Positions 45,866 to 57,859 of a stretch of DNA of 64,000 nt are shown here, one piece after another. Source of the stretch: Buddleja alternifolia. Lineage: Eukaryota; Streptophyta; Magnoliopsida; Lamiales; Scrophulariaceae. How positions within the stretch are numbered: position 1 is the stretch's first letter; each line of letters opens with the position of its first letter. The stretch covers positions 41,780,666 to 41,844,665 of the forward strand of contig CM033392.1 in assembly GCA_019426215.1 (NCBI GenBank), given 5' to 3'. Under the pieces are notes generated by a model that worked only from the letters and a program-made list of their open reading frames with translations, searched no databases and was not told the origin of the DNA. A program made the translations under genes and the position numbers.

Positions 45866-47182
45866 CTAATCGGTGGTGCCAAAACGGTTAATGTAATCCT
45901 CATCCGTTCCGCCGAGATCATCCAAATTAATCAACGGGCTACCCTCATCATTATGAGCCTCATCATCACCTCCTACAGGAACGAGAGCACCTGACTCGTG
46001 CAAATCTGCGGGCTGCTGAGGCGGGGGGTGCGGGTAAGGTGGAGGAGTAGAATAATCAAACGGCCCCCGACCGACAAACTCATTATGCTCTACAAGAAGC
46101 TGACGGAAATAAGCATAAGTGTCGGACATGACCACCCTCATATCATCTCGCAACTCATCCCTCAATTCATCCTTTAATTTTCTAATGGCGGCGGCATCCA
46201 TAGGTGGAAACTGTGGGGAACTAGTAGACCGGGATGAAGACGGGCGAGGCCTCTTGGAAGTAGCTGGTGGTGGAGGAGCCTGGGAGTCGTCATCTACCAC
46301 GGTGAGATAAGAACCAGGGAGCTCAGTACGCTCTATAGGAAATGTGGGAACCTTAGCTGCCTTGCATAAAGCTGTGATCAGTGACGGGAGAATGATGGGA
46401 ATCTTCCGAGTGGGACCTTCGCCCTTTTGCTTAGCCAATTCTTTGTTAATCAACGGCCCTAACTCATTCTTCAACTTCCTAAAGTGGTCCGTCAAAGACT
46501 TGTGGATTACCCGGGCAAAGTCCACAACTTTCTTGGACATAATAGCATAGATGAGGGTGGCCCGTTCCTTGTTTGCCTCTGACCGATTGGTACTCGGTAT
46601 TAAATTGAATCGGATGAAGTCGAGCCAGAAAGCAGCCTCGGGTAATAGAGCCCTACGGGGGACATGAGCTTCTCCGGGTACCCATTCCCACCCCTCTCGG
46701 CCAATAACCCGCAAAATATCCGACAGGCTAACTCGGAGGCACCCTGCATTGTAAAGAGTAGTGAACTCGCATGTCTGAGGGGTCGGGGTGCCTATGCTCT
46801 CCCTAATCTGTCTCAACTCATAATTGACATGTTTGCCCCGTACCAAAAGGGTAGTCCCCAGCCATCCTCGTGTCTCAATCTCATCATAAACCCCGGAGCT
46901 GAAGAATTCCAGGACCCAAGGAAGACGAATGGCCTCGGGCTTTTGACAGAAAAACTGTAAGTGATGGAACTGTATCAATTCGTGCACAGAGGGCTGTCCC
47001 CGGGTGGTTAAATAGTGCTCCTTAATAAGAGTGCGGGGGGTGCTCAAACTCTGACACATAATTTGGACTTGGGAGTTTTCAAAACGGGTATTATCGGGAG
47101 TCTCGGGCTCATTAGAGGAACCCTCACCCACTTTTTTCTTACCCTTGGACGGTCTGTTGGTAGTTCTCGTCATTTGCAACAA
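45866..47182 (-). CDS. Athila ORF2 protein in the env-like position
   Basis: 438 residues, uninterrupted, between pol and the 3' LTR. The N-terminus is basic (NRPSKGKKKVGEG). The central region (about residues 60-290) has the pattern of the 'putative plant transposon protein' family found downstream of pol in Athila-type elements: LPWVLEFFSSGVYDE, RGWLGTTLLVRGKHVNYEL, RVIGREGWEWVPG, EAAFWLDFIRFNLIPSTNR. Then comes a proline/serine linker (PPPPATSKRPRPSSS), a charged helix KLKDELRDELRDDMR, and an acidic C-terminus. No signal peptide or membrane segment is visible, so a true envelope role is not supported. Expression probably needs a spliced or subgenomic RNA. Function unknown. Confidence 0.75.
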   Translation of the reverse strand: MLQMTRTTNRPSKGKKKVGEGSSNEPETPDNTRFENSQVQIMCQSLSTPRTLIKEHYLTTRGQPSVHELIQFHHLQFFCQKPEAIRLPWVLEFFSSGVYDEIETRGWLGTTLLVRGKHVNYELRQIRESIGTPTPQTCEFTTLYNAGCLRVSLSDILRVIGREGWEWVPGEAHVPRRALLPEAAFWLDFIRFNLIPSTNRSEANKERATLIYAIMSKKVVDFARVIHKSLTDHFRKLKNELGPLINKELAKQKGEGPTRKIPIILPSLITALCKAAKVPTFPIERTELPGSYLTVVDDDSQAPPPPATSKRPRPSSSRSTSSPQFPPMDAAAIRKLKDELRDELRDDMRVVMSDTYAYFRQLLVEHNEFVGRGPFDYSTPPPYPHPPPQQPADLHESGALVPVGGDDEAHNDEGSPLINLDDLGGTDEDYINRFGTTD

Positions 47183-48290
47183 CGATGGTCAACTTCTCAA
47201 CTACTCAAATCAACCCAAATGCAACCAACCCAACACAACAATCGTCAACGCCCAACAACACACCAAAATCAGAGAGCACCCCACAATCTAGCAACAATCC
47301 ACGGATTTAACAGATTCCTCAATGTTTAAGCAATAATCCACAAATTTAATCAACAATATAGCATCCAATTTCAACAACAACAACCCACAAATTCAATTTC
47401 AACCCACAAATTGATAACAACCCACGGATTTAGCAACAATAGACCATCCAATTCAACAACAACAACCCCCAATTTTTTATAACAATCCACAAATCCAATA
47501 AAAGTCCTCAAATGCAATAACAAAAAAAATCAATCCACAATCGGACGAAGCCCCAAATAATCCTCAAAATATAATGTAAGGCACCTACTCGTCGGCTATG
47601 AATCGGAAATGGAAGAAGGGTAAAGCCAAAACTCACCTTTTTCCCCAAAATTTTCGCACCGAGTCGGATGTGAAAGAGGAGCTACTGTGCAGCGAGTTAT
47701 GTTGATGGAAAGTGGCGGTGAAACACGGTGGAGATGGCCGAAAATGGTGAGAGTGTCGCCGGAAATCGCGTGGGAGAGGAGTTGTGAAGAGTTTGTGAAG
47801 GATTTTGACCGTTTGACCCACAAATATGTTTAAATCAGAAACGGGCGCCTAGGCGCGCGACACAGCGTACCTGGATTTTTGACTGGTAATGGCCGCGCCT
47901 AGGCGGGCGTTTTTTCGGCGCTTGGGCGCCCCTTTTAGAACCGGGCGCCTAGGCGGGCGTTGTTTCGGCGCTTGGGCGCCCCTTTCAGAACCGGGCGCCT
48001 AGGCGGGCGTTGTTTCGGCGCTTGGGCGCCCCTTTCAGAACCGGGCGCCTAGGCGAACGTTTTTCGGCGCTTGGGCGCCCTTTTCAGAAATAGTATGTAA
48101 AGAATTTCATTTCCTGTTTCGAAAGGGGAGAGATAAAACACTTAAAACACAAACTAACAAAGATGTAAGACTAGAAAATAAAGCAACAAACGGGATAATA
48201 AGAGAAAAAGAAAAGGAAACGGAAAGAAAACATGGGTTGCCTCCCAAGAAGCGCTAGTTTAGAGTCATTAGCTCGACTGAAAGCGAAGAA
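47183..48290 (-). other. Spacer between gag-pol and ORF2
   Basis: 47184-47580 is A/C-rich on the plus strand (caacaacaac words). 47596-47823 holds a 75-codon minus frame of unknown meaning. 47843-48090 is the GC-rich repeat array listed separately. 48090-48290 leads to the gag-pol stop. Confidence 0.6.
47893..48090. repeat. Four 50 bp GC-rich tandem repeats
   Basis: Units starting about 47893, 47943, 47993 and 48043, each gcgcctaggcgggcgtt followed by tcggcgcttgggcgcc and a ttttagaacc-type linker. Each unit holds the palindromic gcgcctaggcg and an inverted partner ggcgc...gcgcc. A fifth partial unit precedes at about 47845. Confidence 0.9.
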
Positions 48291-51200
48291 TCACGAAGGG
48301 TCCGCGAGGATGAAGGACTCTTTGTCTCTTGGTCCATCCATCCCTAAGTAAGGTTTTAGACGTTGAGCGTTGACCAAGAAAGTATGTCCTTTATCTGTTG
48401 TAAGCTCGACGGCGCCGGATGGATAGATATGGGAAATCAAAAATGGGCCCGACCATCGAGACTTAAGCTTCCCGTTGAAGAGTCGGAGTCGAGAGTTGTA
48501 TAGCAACACCCGCTCTCCCTTGTGAAATTCCCGGGGGAGAATATGTTTGTCATGCCACATTTTGGTCCGCTCCTTATAGAGTTTCGCGTTCTCATAGGCA
48601 AGATGACGCCATTCTTCGAGCTCGTTGAGTTGTAGCAAACGTTGTGTACCTACACTTTGAGAGTCAAGATTTAGAAACTTAATGGCCCAATAAGCACGAT
48701 GCTCGAGTTCAACGGGCAAGTGACATGTTTTGCCAAAAACAAGACGATACGGGGACATGCCAATTGGGGTTTTATAGGCGGTCCGATAAGCCCAAAGAGC
48801 ATCATCCAATTTAAGGGACCAATCCTTTCTTGATGCGTTGACAGTTTTTTCTAAAATACGCTTAATCTCCCTATTCGAGACCTCCACTTGGCCACTAGTT
48901 TGTGGGTGGTATGGGGTCAAAATTTTATGCTTCACCCCGTACTTGGTCAATAAAAGTTCAAACTGCTTGTTGCAGAAGTGGGTGCCCCCGTCACTAATGA
49001 TGGCTCGGGGAGTTCCAAATTGAGTAAAAATATGCTTCTTCAGAAAATGAGTGACAACCCGAGCATCATTAGTAGGCAAGGCCACGGCTTCCACCCATTT
49101 GGAGACATAGTCTACCGCAACAAGGATATATTTATTTGAATAAGAACTGGGGAAAGGGCCCATGAAATCCACACCCCATACATCAAACAACTCACACTCT
49201 AACATACTATTTAAGGGCGTTTCATGATGTTTAGAGATGTTCCCCATTCGTTGACAGCGATCACAAGATTTGACATAATGATGTGCATCTTTAACAAGAG
49301 TAGGCCAGAAGAAACCTGATTGGAGGATCTTAGCTACCGTTTTGGAAGGCCCAAAATGGCCACCTACCGCCATATCATGACAATGAGATAGGATAGCATG
49401 CACGTCCGTTTCGGGTATGCAACGTCGAATTAAGCCATCTGCACAAACTTTGAATAAAAAGAGTTCGTCCCAAAGATATTGCTTTACATCAAATAGAAAT
49501 TTCTTCTTTTGATGAAAAGTGATATCCGGGGGAAGACGGCCCATAACAATGTAATTGGCAAAGTTAGCATACCAAGGTGAAATTTTGTCAGAAATAGCAA
49601 GGAGGTGTTCATCCGGGAATTCCTCACGAATTGGTATCTCATCTAACGGATCATTCACTAGCTCTAATCGTGAGAGGTGGTCGGCTACTACATTTTCGGT
49701 GCCTTTCTTGTCTTTTATCTCTAAATCAAATTCTTGGAGTAACAAAATCCACCTAAGAAGTCTTGGTTTAGCATCTTTCTTGGCAAGCAAATATTTTAAA
49801 GCCGAATGATCGGTGTAAACTATCACTTTGTTTAGCACGAGGTAAGAGTGGAATTTATCGAATGCAAAGACTATGGCTAGTAATTCTTTTTCCGTGGTGG
49901 CATAATTCAATTGTGCATCGTTAAGAGTTTTACTAGCATAGTAAATGGTTCGAAATACCTTCTCCTTCCTTTGGCCAAGGACAGCTCCAACCGCGGTGTC
50001 ACTCGCATCACACATCAATTCGAATGGTAAGCTCCAATCGGGGGGTGACATGATAGGGGCGGAAACTAAGCGTTCCTTCAAATCAAGAAAGGCCTGCATA
50101 CAAGAAGAATTGAAATCAAAAGGTGCATCTTTGACAAGCAAATTAGACAACGATTTCGCAATTTTAGAGAAATTCAAGATGAATCGCCTATAGAAACCAG
50201 CATGCCCGAGAAAACTCCTAACAGCTTTTACCGAAGTGGGCGGGGGAAGTTTTTCAATGACCTCAATCTTGGCTTGGTCCACTTCGATCCCTTTTTGAGA
50301 GATCTTGTGGCCAAGCACAATCCCCTCCCGGACCATTAAATGGCATTTTTCCCAATTCAAAACAAGGTTGGTTTCTTCACAACGTTTAAGCACAACATTT
50401 AGATGAGCAAGACAAATATCAAAAGTTGTTCCAAAAACAGAAAAGTCATCCATAAAAATTTCAAGAAAATCTTCAACCATATCATGAAAAATAGCCATCA
50501 TGCATCTTTGAAAAGTGGCCGGGGCATTACACAAGCCAAATGGCATCCTTCTATAAGCAAATGTGCCATAAGGACAAGTGAAAGTGGTTTTCTCTTGGTC
50601 CTCAGGATCTATGGCAATTTGATTATAGCCGGAGTAACCATCTAGAAAACAATAGAAATCATGCCCGGCTAATCGTTCAAGCATTTGGTCAATAAAGGGG
50701 AGGGGGAAATGATCCTTACGTGTGGCATCATTCAACTTACGGTAATCTATACATACACGCCACCCACTAATTATACGAGTTGGGATAAGCTCATTATTCG
50801 CATTCTCAATTACCGTTATCCCCCCTTTCTTAGGCACCACTTGGGTAGGGCTCACCCACGCACTATCAGAAATAGGATAGATTATACCTGAGTCGAGCAG
50901 TTTAATCACTTCATTCTTTACTACCTCTTGGATTTGTGGGTTTGATATCCTTTGGGGTTGGCGTGTAGGCTTGGTGGAGTCCTCCATAAGTATTTTGTGC
51001 ATACATATCGCTGGACTAATGCCTTTGATGTCCGCAAGTTTCCACCCAAAAGCCCGTTTGTGAGATCTCAATACCGTCATTAATTGCTCTTCTTGTGATC
51101 TTGAAAGAGATGAGGAAATGATCAATGGGAGTGTTTCGTCGTCGTTCAAGTACACATATTTAAGGTGGGAGGGAAGGGGTTTGAGTTCGAGAGAGGGGGG

Positions 51201-53792
51201 TTCTTCAATAGATGAGCGAGGTGATCCTGACAATGATCTATCAACTTTGATGAATCCTCCCGAATGAGAGGAAGATTTGTACTCCAAGCTTAGAACCCTT
51301 TCCACTAGATCATCTTTCTCCGAGTCCACTTGCATGGATTTCATAAGATTTTGTTCGAGAGAATTTTCAATTGTATTGTCCTGTAAATACTCAATAATCA
51401 ACTGGTCAAATGTATCAATTCGATAACACGAGTCATGATCAATAGGATGTTTAAGGACTTTGTAAACATCAAAGGTAACTTTGTCATCGCCCACATTCAA
51501 GGTAAGCTTACCATTAGCAATGTCAATTACCGCCTTACCCGTGGCTAGGAATGGTCTCCCTAGGATTAATGGTACCTCCACATCTTCTTCCATGTCGAGT
51601 ACTACGAAATCAACGGGAAAATAAAACTTGTCGACTTGGACAATAACGTCTTCGATTATCCCCTTGGGCCTCTTGATCGATCGGTCGGCTAGTTGAAGGC
51701 TCATTGAGGTCGGCTTGGGATTTCCAAGGCCTAGCTTTTTAAATAGTGAGTATGGAAGAAGATTGATGCTGGCCCCCGAGTCACATAACACCTTCTTGAA
51801 TGATAGGGATCCAATCGTGCACGGGATTGTGAGGCTCCCGGGATCTTGGAGCTTAGTTGGCAATTTATTGAGCAATACGGCGGAGCATTCTTCCGTGAGG
51901 CACACCGTCTCATTCTCTTCCCACTTCTGCTTGTTGGAGAGTATGTCCTTGAAGAACTTCACATAATTCGGCATTTGGAGAATGGCGTCAATAAACGGAA
52001 TATTAATTCTCACTTCCCGAAGGATTGCCAAAATTCGAAGAAAACTCGGATCCATCTCCTTTTTCTTCTCTTTGTGAGCATTTGGGAAGGGGAGACGAAC
52101 TTCGATAGGGGGAGAAGGCATTGGATTAGACGGATGAAAACCCACTGAAACAGTAGGCGGCGCCTGGGCGCGTATATCGGCGCCTAGGCGCGGATCTGTG
52201 GGCGCCTGGGCGTGCATTTCGGGGCGCTCGGGCGCGGGATTCAGAAAATATGCATCTGGCAGGTTTGTGGGTGGCGCCTGGGCGCGTATATTGGCGCCTA
52301 GGCGCGGATCTATAGGCGCCTGGGCGTGCAGGTCAGGGCGCTCGGGCGCGAGAAACAGAGAATTTTGTCCAGAACAGGGTAGATCAGGCGCCTGGGCGTG
52401 CATGTCGGGGCGCTCGGGCGCGGATGTACTGGCAGTGTCATTCTCCAATTGTTTGCCACTTCTCAAGGCTATGGCATTGCATTGGGCCTTCGGGTTCTTT
52501 TCCGTGTCGCTTGGGAGAGTCCCCGGGGCTCTACCGTTAACCGCATTAGAAAGTTGCGCCACTTGTGTTCGAAAATCCTTCATCTCCATACACATATCCT
52601 TTATCATACCCCGAAGTTCGTTGAAAGATGTATCGGACTTTTTCATGTGAGCATCTAGTTTCTCATCGATTGTGGGAGGTCGCATTTGCACTTGACCTTG
52701 ACCTTGTCCATTGAAATTGCCTTGCCTCGGGGGTGGGTTATTGAAGGGTGGCCGTGGAGCTTGATAGATCCCCGGTTGATAGATCCCCGGTTGTGCGTTC
52801 TGTGCGGGGTTGGGCCTTTTTGGAAAATTCTCGGGTATATGAAAGTTCATCCGAGGTTGATTTTGATTTCCCACATAATTAACATTGCCAACCTCCGGTT
52901 CCAAGACTACTACTTCCTCAATACAAGCAACCTTTTTAGAGGATGAGGCCTCTTCATCGTCGGGGTAAAGCTCGTCTTCTCGGGCCAACTGTTCGACTTT
53001 GTCCCATACACTTTGACAGTCTAACCCAAGGAGATCTCCTCCCGCACCCGCGTTGAGTCTATGCCGAATACGTGACCTAACCCCATCATAGAAATGGAGT
53101 ACTTGTTCATTCAACCCAAAATTATGATCGGGACATTTACGGAGCATGCCCTTATATCTAGCCCAAGCCTCGGCTAAAGATTCATTGCTCCTTTGCCTAA
53201 ACCCTTTTATATTACTCCGTAGCTCATTGATTTTTGAGGGTGGAAAGAATTTATTTAAAAAGGCATCGACCAACTCACTCCATGTTGTAATACATTGTGG
53301 AGGTAAGGATTTGTACCATGTTGTCGCCCTATCCTTCAATGAGAAATGGAAGACTCTTAGACGAATCGCATCAAGATCTCGTGGGTGATATTGAATGGTC
53401 ACAAGAGCCTCATCTATGGTTTCCAAATGAGCGTGTGGTGATTCGTGCGGTTCTCCATAGAAAGGATCTCCTTGCACCATATTAAAAATGTGAGCCGGAA
53501 TGTGGTAGTTTGGTGTGAAGAAATTAGGCACGACTACGGGCCCCGGAATGGTATGGACCCTAGGTGGTAAGCTACCCCGAACCGACGGGAGTTGTGGAGG
53601 AGGTACCGCTTGCATGGCTTGTAGAACACCTTGTAACCACTCCCTAGTTTCCGGTGAGTTCATGTCCGGGAAATTTCCATTCGGGTTTTGGTTGAGATTA
53701 TTGGCCATTTCTCTTGCTCGCCTACTAGTCCGAAGAACTCGTTCAATTTCGGGCTCCAACTCGTATAGAGGCTTGTTTGAGGAGCGGGTCAT
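48291..53792 (-). CDS. Athila gag-pol polyprotein
   Basis: About 1833 residues from [10 protein letters not shown] (53792); the frame is open 17 codons further up, but that part reads as random leader. Order: Gag (about 110-280, [19 protein letters not shown] ); proline-rich linker with in-frame repeats HAQAP / IRAQAP (52150-52430); aspartic protease [12 protein letters not shown] (about 668); reverse transcriptase with FMDDF (about 1112) and [13 protein letters not shown]; RNase [14 protein letters not shown] (about 1260); integrase with HHCC finger (from about 1467) and D, D, E where the last two are 35 residues apart (ISDGGTH ... GQVE). No stops or frameshifts were seen, and the key residues are present. 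Copies its RNA into DNA and inserts it. Confidence 0.95.
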   Translation of the reverse strand: MTRSSNKPLYELEPEIERVLRTSRRAREMANNLNQNPNGNFPDMNSPETREWLQGVLQAMQAVPPPQLPSVRGSLPPRVHTIPGPVVVPNFFTPNYHIPAHIFNMVQGDPFYGEPHESPHAHLETIDEALVTIQYHPRDLDAIRLRVFHFSLKDRATTWYKSLPPQCITTWSELVDAFLNKFFPPSKINELRSNIKGFRQRSNESLAEAWARYKGMLRKCPDHNFGLNEQVLHFYDGVRSRIRHRLNAGAGGDLLGLDCQSVWDKVEQLAREDELYPDDEEASSSKKVACIEEVVVLEPEVGNVNYVGNQNQPRMNFHIPENFPKRPNPAQNAQPGIYQPGIYQAPRPPFNNPPPRQGNFNGQGQGQVQMRPPTIDEKLDAHMKKSDTSFNELRGMIKDMCMEMKDFRTQVAQLSNAVNGRAPGTLPSDTEKNPKAQCNAIALRSGKQLENDTASTSAPERPDMHAQAPDLPCSGQNSLFLAPERPDLHAQAPIDPRLGANIRAQAPPTNLPDAYFLNPAPERPEMHAQAPTDPRLGADIRAQAPPTVSVGFHPSNPMPSPPIEVRLPFPNAHKEKKKEMDPSFLRILAILREVRINIPFIDAILQMPNYVKFFKDILSNKQKWEENETVCLTEECSAVLLNKLPTKLQDPGSLTIPCTIGSLSFKKVLCDSGASINLLPYSLFKKLGLGNPKPTSMSLQLADRSIKRPKGIIEDVIVQVDKFYFPVDFVVLDMEEDVEVPLILGRPFLATGKAVIDIANGKLTLNVGDDKVTFDVYKVLKHPIDHDSCYRIDTFDQLIIEYLQDNTIENSLEQNLMKSMQVDSEKDDLVERVLSLEYKSSSHSGGFIKVDRSLSGSPRSSIEEPPSLELKPLPSHLKYVYLNDDETLPLIISSSLSRSQEEQLMTVLRSHKRAFGWKLADIKGISPAICMHKILMEDSTKPTRQPQRISNPQIQEVVKNEVIKLLDSGIIYPISDSAWVSPTQVVPKKGGITVIENANNELIPTRIISGWRVCIDYRKLNDATRKDHFPLPFIDQMLERLAGHDFYCFLDGYSGYNQIAIDPEDQEKTTFTCPYGTFAYRRMPFGLCNAPATFQRCMMAIFHDMVEDFLEIFMDDFSVFGTTFDICLAHLNVVLKRCEETNLVLNWEKCHLMVREGIVLGHKISQKGIEVDQAKIEVIEKLPPPTSVKAVRSFLGHAGFYRRFILNFSKIAKSLSNLLVKDAPFDFNSSCMQAFLDLKERLVSAPIMSPPDWSLPFELMCDASDTAVGAVLGQRKEKVFRTIYYASKTLNDAQLNYATTEKELLAIVFAFDKFHSYLVLNKVIVYTDHSALKYLLAKKDAKPRLLRWILLLQEFDLEIKDKKGTENVVADHLSRLELVNDPLDEIPIREEFPDEHLLAISDKISPWYANFANYIVMGRLPPDITFHQKKKFLFDVKQYLWDELFLFKVCADGLIRRCIPETDVHAILSHCHDMAVGGHFGPSKTVAKILQSGFFWPTLVKDAHHYVKSCDRCQRMGNISKHHETPLNSMLECELFDVWGVDFMGPFPSSYSNKYILVAVDYVSKWVEAVALPTNDARVVTHFLKKHIFTQFGTPRAIISDGGTHFCNKQFELLLTKYGVKHKILTPYHPQTSGQVEVSNREIKRILEKTVNASRKDWSLKLDDALWAYRTAYKTPIGMSPYRLVFGKTCHLPVELEHRAYWAIKFLNLDSQSVGTQRLLQLNELEEWRHLAYENAKLYKERTKMWHDKHILPREFHKGERVLLYNSRLRLFNGKLKSRWSGPFLISHIYPSGAVELTTDKGHTFLVNAQRLKPYLGMDGPRDKESFILADPS

Positions 53793-53926
53793 GCACCTCA
53801 AGAACCTAACAATTAAATACAAGAACAAAATTAGACTAATCACGAAAATAAAAGAAAATCAAGAAATAAACGAAAACTAAGAATTATGAAAAATGTAAAC
53901 GAAAATCAAAAACTAAAATAAACAAG

Positions 53927-53944
53927 TCCCCGGCAACGGCGCCA
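53927..53944 (-). other. Primer binding site, tRNA-Asp type
   Basis: Plus strand tccccggcaacggcgcca equals the 3' end of plant tRNA-Asp(GTC) including CCA, so the minus strand is its complement. It is six bases inside the 5' LTR. This primer choice is typical of Athila/Tat elements. Confidence 0.9.
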
Positions 53945-53950
53945 AAAACT

Positions 53951-55679
53951 TGACACGCTAAAAGCTAACGTGCTATGATAGCAAGTGCACTAGACGTATG
54001 TAGTAATAAGTGGACAAAAAGTCCGGGTTGTCGAACCACGAAAACTTGAATTTTAGTTTATGATCAATGAAAATGGATAAAAGTAGATTGCAATAAAACG
54101 AGTAAACAAGTGACGAACCAAAAAGAAACGAACTATAGATTAAATCTCACGTATGATAAAATGACTAAGGCACATGCTACAACCGAATCTACTCGTCAAT
54201 ATAGATGAGCTACTCTTCGAATTATTAGACTCCTATTGCTTTGGTGGAAATATCTTAGATAATTATTACCCGATGTCTCGGCACATAATAATCCTATGAT
54301 TAATTGATGGTTCTCTAAATATGTCTATCCGAGAATCTAATCAATAACCACGCATTAACGTTCTAGAGTTTCCCCGGATAAATCCGGCTAACCGCACCCG
54401 GAAATCTTTACCTATTTCTAGGAGCAATTCCACATTAGTTTCGGATGATGTGTTGATTCATTTGAACCCTAACCTATCTTCTCTCGAATGACTAGACTAG
54501 GCAAGAAAGCAAGCATATGGTGATCAAGCACATGATTGTAATAAAAGCTCAAAATCAACACACAAAGCAATATGAGAATTAATACGAAAATTCACTTCAC
54601 ATATATTGATTCATAAATTGGCTTTCACATGGCCTTAGTTCTACAATATTAGCCTCTCATCAAAGCCTTAAGAAAATCTAATACAAACATATACATACTC
54701 ATGGAAATAAACATGTAAATGCAAATAATTAAAACTCCCTCAATTGATTGATGATGGATCCTTGCTTTTGAACTTCAATCCTTAACTCCTCTCTCTTTGT
54801 TCCCCTCCAAAAGTGATGAAGAATGGTGATGAATGATGATGAGTGAAAAGTGATGGCCAAAAATCCTCTCTCCCTCCCTTCCTCCCCGATCTCCTCGGTC
54901 AAGTGTGAAGAAAAATGCCTTAAGAAGACCCAAAATCTGAGCTCTAGTGTGTGTCTCCCCTAGTGTGTCCTCCACTACTCTTAAAGTGAGTAGTATAAAA
55001 TTCCATAAAGTAGATCTACTAAGAAACATACTTATGACATCCCTCCCATACATGTGATGACCTCTTGGCTTTAAATGTTCCATTCCCCCATCAAATGATG
55101 ATCTTTTGGCTGAAAAGAATCAAAATTCGGGTGTGGACACGCCTAGGCGTGGCATTACGGCGCTTGGGCGCCGTTATCAGAATGCTGAAATTAAATGCAA
55201 TGTGTCCTGCGCAGCAATCGTATTTCATTCATAACTTTCTCCACGAAACTCCGATTTGGATGATTCAAGTCCTCATTTGAAGCTAACACATAGTTCTACA
55301 ACATTGTAGAAGGGAACTTCATCCAATTCGGCCTCTAAACATACGGAAATAGCGCTCGAACGTGGAAAGTGGTGTAGATACGGCGCCCGGGCGTGGACAA
55401 GATGGCGCCTAGGCGTGGTAAGCAGAATGTTGACATTATTTGCATCTTGTCCGGCGCCTGGGCGTGGGTTTTTAGGCGCTTGGGCATAGGGGTGCGTAGC
55501 AATTTGGCCTAAACTTGTTTTATACGTCATTTTTCATCCCGTTCTTTGATTGTATCCATTTAAGACCTGAAATCACTTAATGCACGAATTAAACGCACAT
55601 GTGGCAAGAATCAAGCGATAAATGAACCTAAGAGATAAACGCAAAGGGGCTTAAAAACACGTAAAAATGCCTCTTATCA
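53951..55679 (-). repeat. 5' LTR of the Athila-like element
   Basis: 1729 bp, nearly identical to 42492-44222. Visible differences include g/a at about 42582, t/c at 42605, c/t near 43080, a/c near 43787 and single-base deletions in the runs near 43471 and 43487. Confidence 0.95.
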
Positions 55680-57054
55680 CACTCCCTGATTCATTCTATT
55701 ATTTCTTCATAAACTTTGACATGAATGACATTGAGAGTTCATTAGCTGGGCTATTGGATAAACTCAAAGTCTCTCAAAATTGAATAAGGACGGACAAGTG
55801 GAATAATCCATTGGCTATCACTGTTCCTAATTCATTGGATGAACGAAGGAAGGATGACAGCAATCAGTGAGTGAGAGCATCCAAGGGAATTCGCAACAAG
55901 GTGCAGCGAAGGATAATAAGATGGCAAGATATGAGGACAAGTGCGTATGATGCGGTGAGCTAGGCCACTGGAGGAGAGACTGTCCAAATATGAACAAAGG
56001 AGAGAAAGTTAAGGAACTTTATGTTTTCGAAACTAATTGTTCCATTACCATATATTTCGCTTCTTGGATTCTTGATTCAAGAGCTAATACTCATGTATGT
56101 TGTGTGAATTAGAATTCGGAATGAAGTAGGAAGGTGAGCCCTGATGAGGTGAAGATAAGAGTAGGCAGCGGGCAAAGCGTCGCAACTACTGAAATTGGAT
56201 CTACCTCATTACTTTTAAATTCTAGACATTTACTATTTCTGGATAATATTTTGGTTTCAATGGGCTTAAGAACATTGTTTCAATACCCGTTTTAGTTACA
56301 CATGGTTATACTTTCTGTTTTATTAACGAACATTGCAACATTTATTATGGTAATAAATTAGTAGGCTTTGCTTCTTTAGTGAATGGTTTGTACTACCTTA
56401 ATGTCCAGAATGAGTGTGCTGTTAATACTATACAAAAGAAATGTGGTAGGCAAGGAATTAACCAAAGATTAATTTGGCATCATAGACTAGGTCATGCTGG
56501 TGAGCACAAAATTCACAAAATGGATAAAGATGGACTAATAGGTCCATTGGAATTGGATCCCTATCCTATTTGCGAATCTTGTCTCAAGGGCAAAATGGTT
56601 AGATCCCCCTTCATCGGGACTTTTGAAAGAGCCACACAAATCTTAGGTTTAGTGCATATCGATGTTTGTGGACCATTTAGAGAAATGGCTTGTGAAGGTT
56701 TCCTTTACTTTATCACATTCACAGACGACTATTCAAGATATGGTCTAGTGTCCTTGATGAAGCATAAGTCTGAATCCATTGAAAGATTCAAAGAATTGAA
56801 AGCTTTGCTGGAAAATATATTTGGCAACATATAAAGGCTCTTCGATCTGACCGAGGAGGAGAATATATGAGTGCGGAGTTTTATGAATACCTTAGAGAGA
56901 ATAATATAATATTACAGCTCACACCTCCAGCAACACTACAGTTAAATGAAGTAGTCGAGCGAAGGAATCGAACTTTGTTGGACATGGTTCGCTCCATGTT
57001 CAGCTAAACTGACTTATCCATTTCACTGTGGGGTCACACATTCCTTACAGCTGT
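55680..57054 (+). pseudogene. Copia B Gag end, protease and integrase (broken)
   Basis: Continues gag after the Athila insertion: PDSFYYFFINFDMND ... LAGLLDKLKVSQN, then a stop. The zinc knuckle at about 55940 reads C-V-stop-C-G-E-L-G-H-W-R-R-D-C. The protease start SWILDSRANTHVC has R for G in the D-S-G site. From 56379 the pre-integrase and integrase frame is open for 151 codons: IWHHRLGHAGEHKIHKM, CESCLKGKM, VHIDVCGPF (first D). After a frameshift at about 56832 come LRSDRGGEYMS (second D) and VVERRNRTLLDMVRSM (E). CACTA insertion ends it at 57055. Confidence 0.85.
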
Positions 57055-57360
57055 CACTACTAAAGAAATGACCTATTACAGCAGTTTTTTTGGGCCTATT
57101 ACAGCGGTTTTTTTGGGCCTATTATAGCGATTTTAACCGCTGTAATAGGTATCGCTGTTATATGGTTTGAACCTATTACAATGGTTAAAAATTGCTATAA
57201 TAGGGTGAATCCTATGACAGCGGGTCAACCGGAACCGCTGTCATAGGGTCGTAAAAAAATAAATAAATTTTAATTCGAACCCTATGACAGCGGTTTAGCC
57301 GGAACCACTGTCATAGGGTCGGTTCCGGCTGAACCGCTGTCATAGGGTCGATTTTTTTTT
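57055..57360. repeat. CACTA terminal and subterminal repeats
   Basis: About 11 copies of cctatkacagcgg-type words in both orientations. Outer copies read cctattacagcgg, inner ones cctatgacagcgg. 57211-57247 forms a hairpin with 13 bp arms cctatgacagcgg / ccgctgtcatagg. In En/Spm elements such motifs bind TNPA; that role is inferred here. Confidence 0.85.
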
Positions 57361-57859
57361 TCTTTTTTATATTTTACCCCTATTATGGTAATATTTCTGT
57401 ACAGTAATATTCAATAAACCAACCCAACAAATTTCAACTACACAGTAAAACATATTCAACATAAACAACAACCACCCCAAACTTCAATATTACCATCTCT
57501 TTCCTCCAACAACAAAATGTTATGATCTCCAACAAATGATCACGTGTTAATTTACAATCAACTAATTAAATTACTGATGACAATTTAAACACAATAAATC
57601 AAATCACAATTTACAACAAGTCACAGTGTACAAAAAATACATTACCTAATTTCTAAGGAGCTGCTAAGAAAATGTAACGTGCCACTTCGCAGGGTACTTC
57701 ATCAATTTGCTCTTGAGTATAGAAGGATTGAGAATCATGAAAGTACTGCAAGATATATATAGAGATTAATTGCAAACTGAAATGACGTTTCAATTACCTA
57801 CCAAAGGTCTAATAACTTCAAAAGGAATAGAAATTAAGTATATATTAGGATTATGCATA
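57361..57859. other. CACTA non-coding region
   Basis: AT-rich sequence between the subterminal repeats and the last recognised exon of the Ulp1-like region. No feature seen. Confidence 0.4.

Larger units (their letters stand above)
42492..55679 (-). mobile_element. Intact Athila-like Ty3/gypsy retrotransposon
   Basis: 13,188 bp, minus strand, flanked by CACTC (42487-42491 and 55680-55684). LTRs of 1731 and 1729 bp; tRNA-Asp primer site; uninterrupted gag-pol frame; tandem-repeat spacer; second frame in the env-like position; polypurine tract. By eye the LTRs differ at about 12 bases, 11 of them transitions, plus two 1 bp indels. At a rate of 1.3e-8 per site per year that is roughly 0.3 million years. 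Primer type, LTR length and the extra ORF fit the Athila lineage. It may be active. Confidence 0.9.
38562..57054 (+). mobile_element. Copia B, carrying the Athila element and cut by the CACTA element
   Basis: Plus-strand Ty1/copia: 5' LTR 38562-40159, primer site 40161, leader, gag from 42004, Athila insertion at 42492-55679 (CACTC duplicated), rest of gag, protease and integrase 55685-57054, then CACTA insertion. RT, RNase H and the 3' LTR are outside the window. It entered copia A after acaag at 38557-38561; the second copy of that duplication is not visible. Confidence 0.85.

Noticed and set aside
45697..45921. 74-codon very hydrophobic minus frame overlapping the end of Athila ORF2, possible membrane anchor
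   Set aside because: The DNA is A-rich with repeated aaacatgcatgga words; read on the other strand any T-rich stretch yields F/L/V/I. No sign that it is joined to ORF2.
48838..53880. Many plus-strand frames of 60-150 codons
   Set aside because: Antisense shadows of the intact gag-pol frame.
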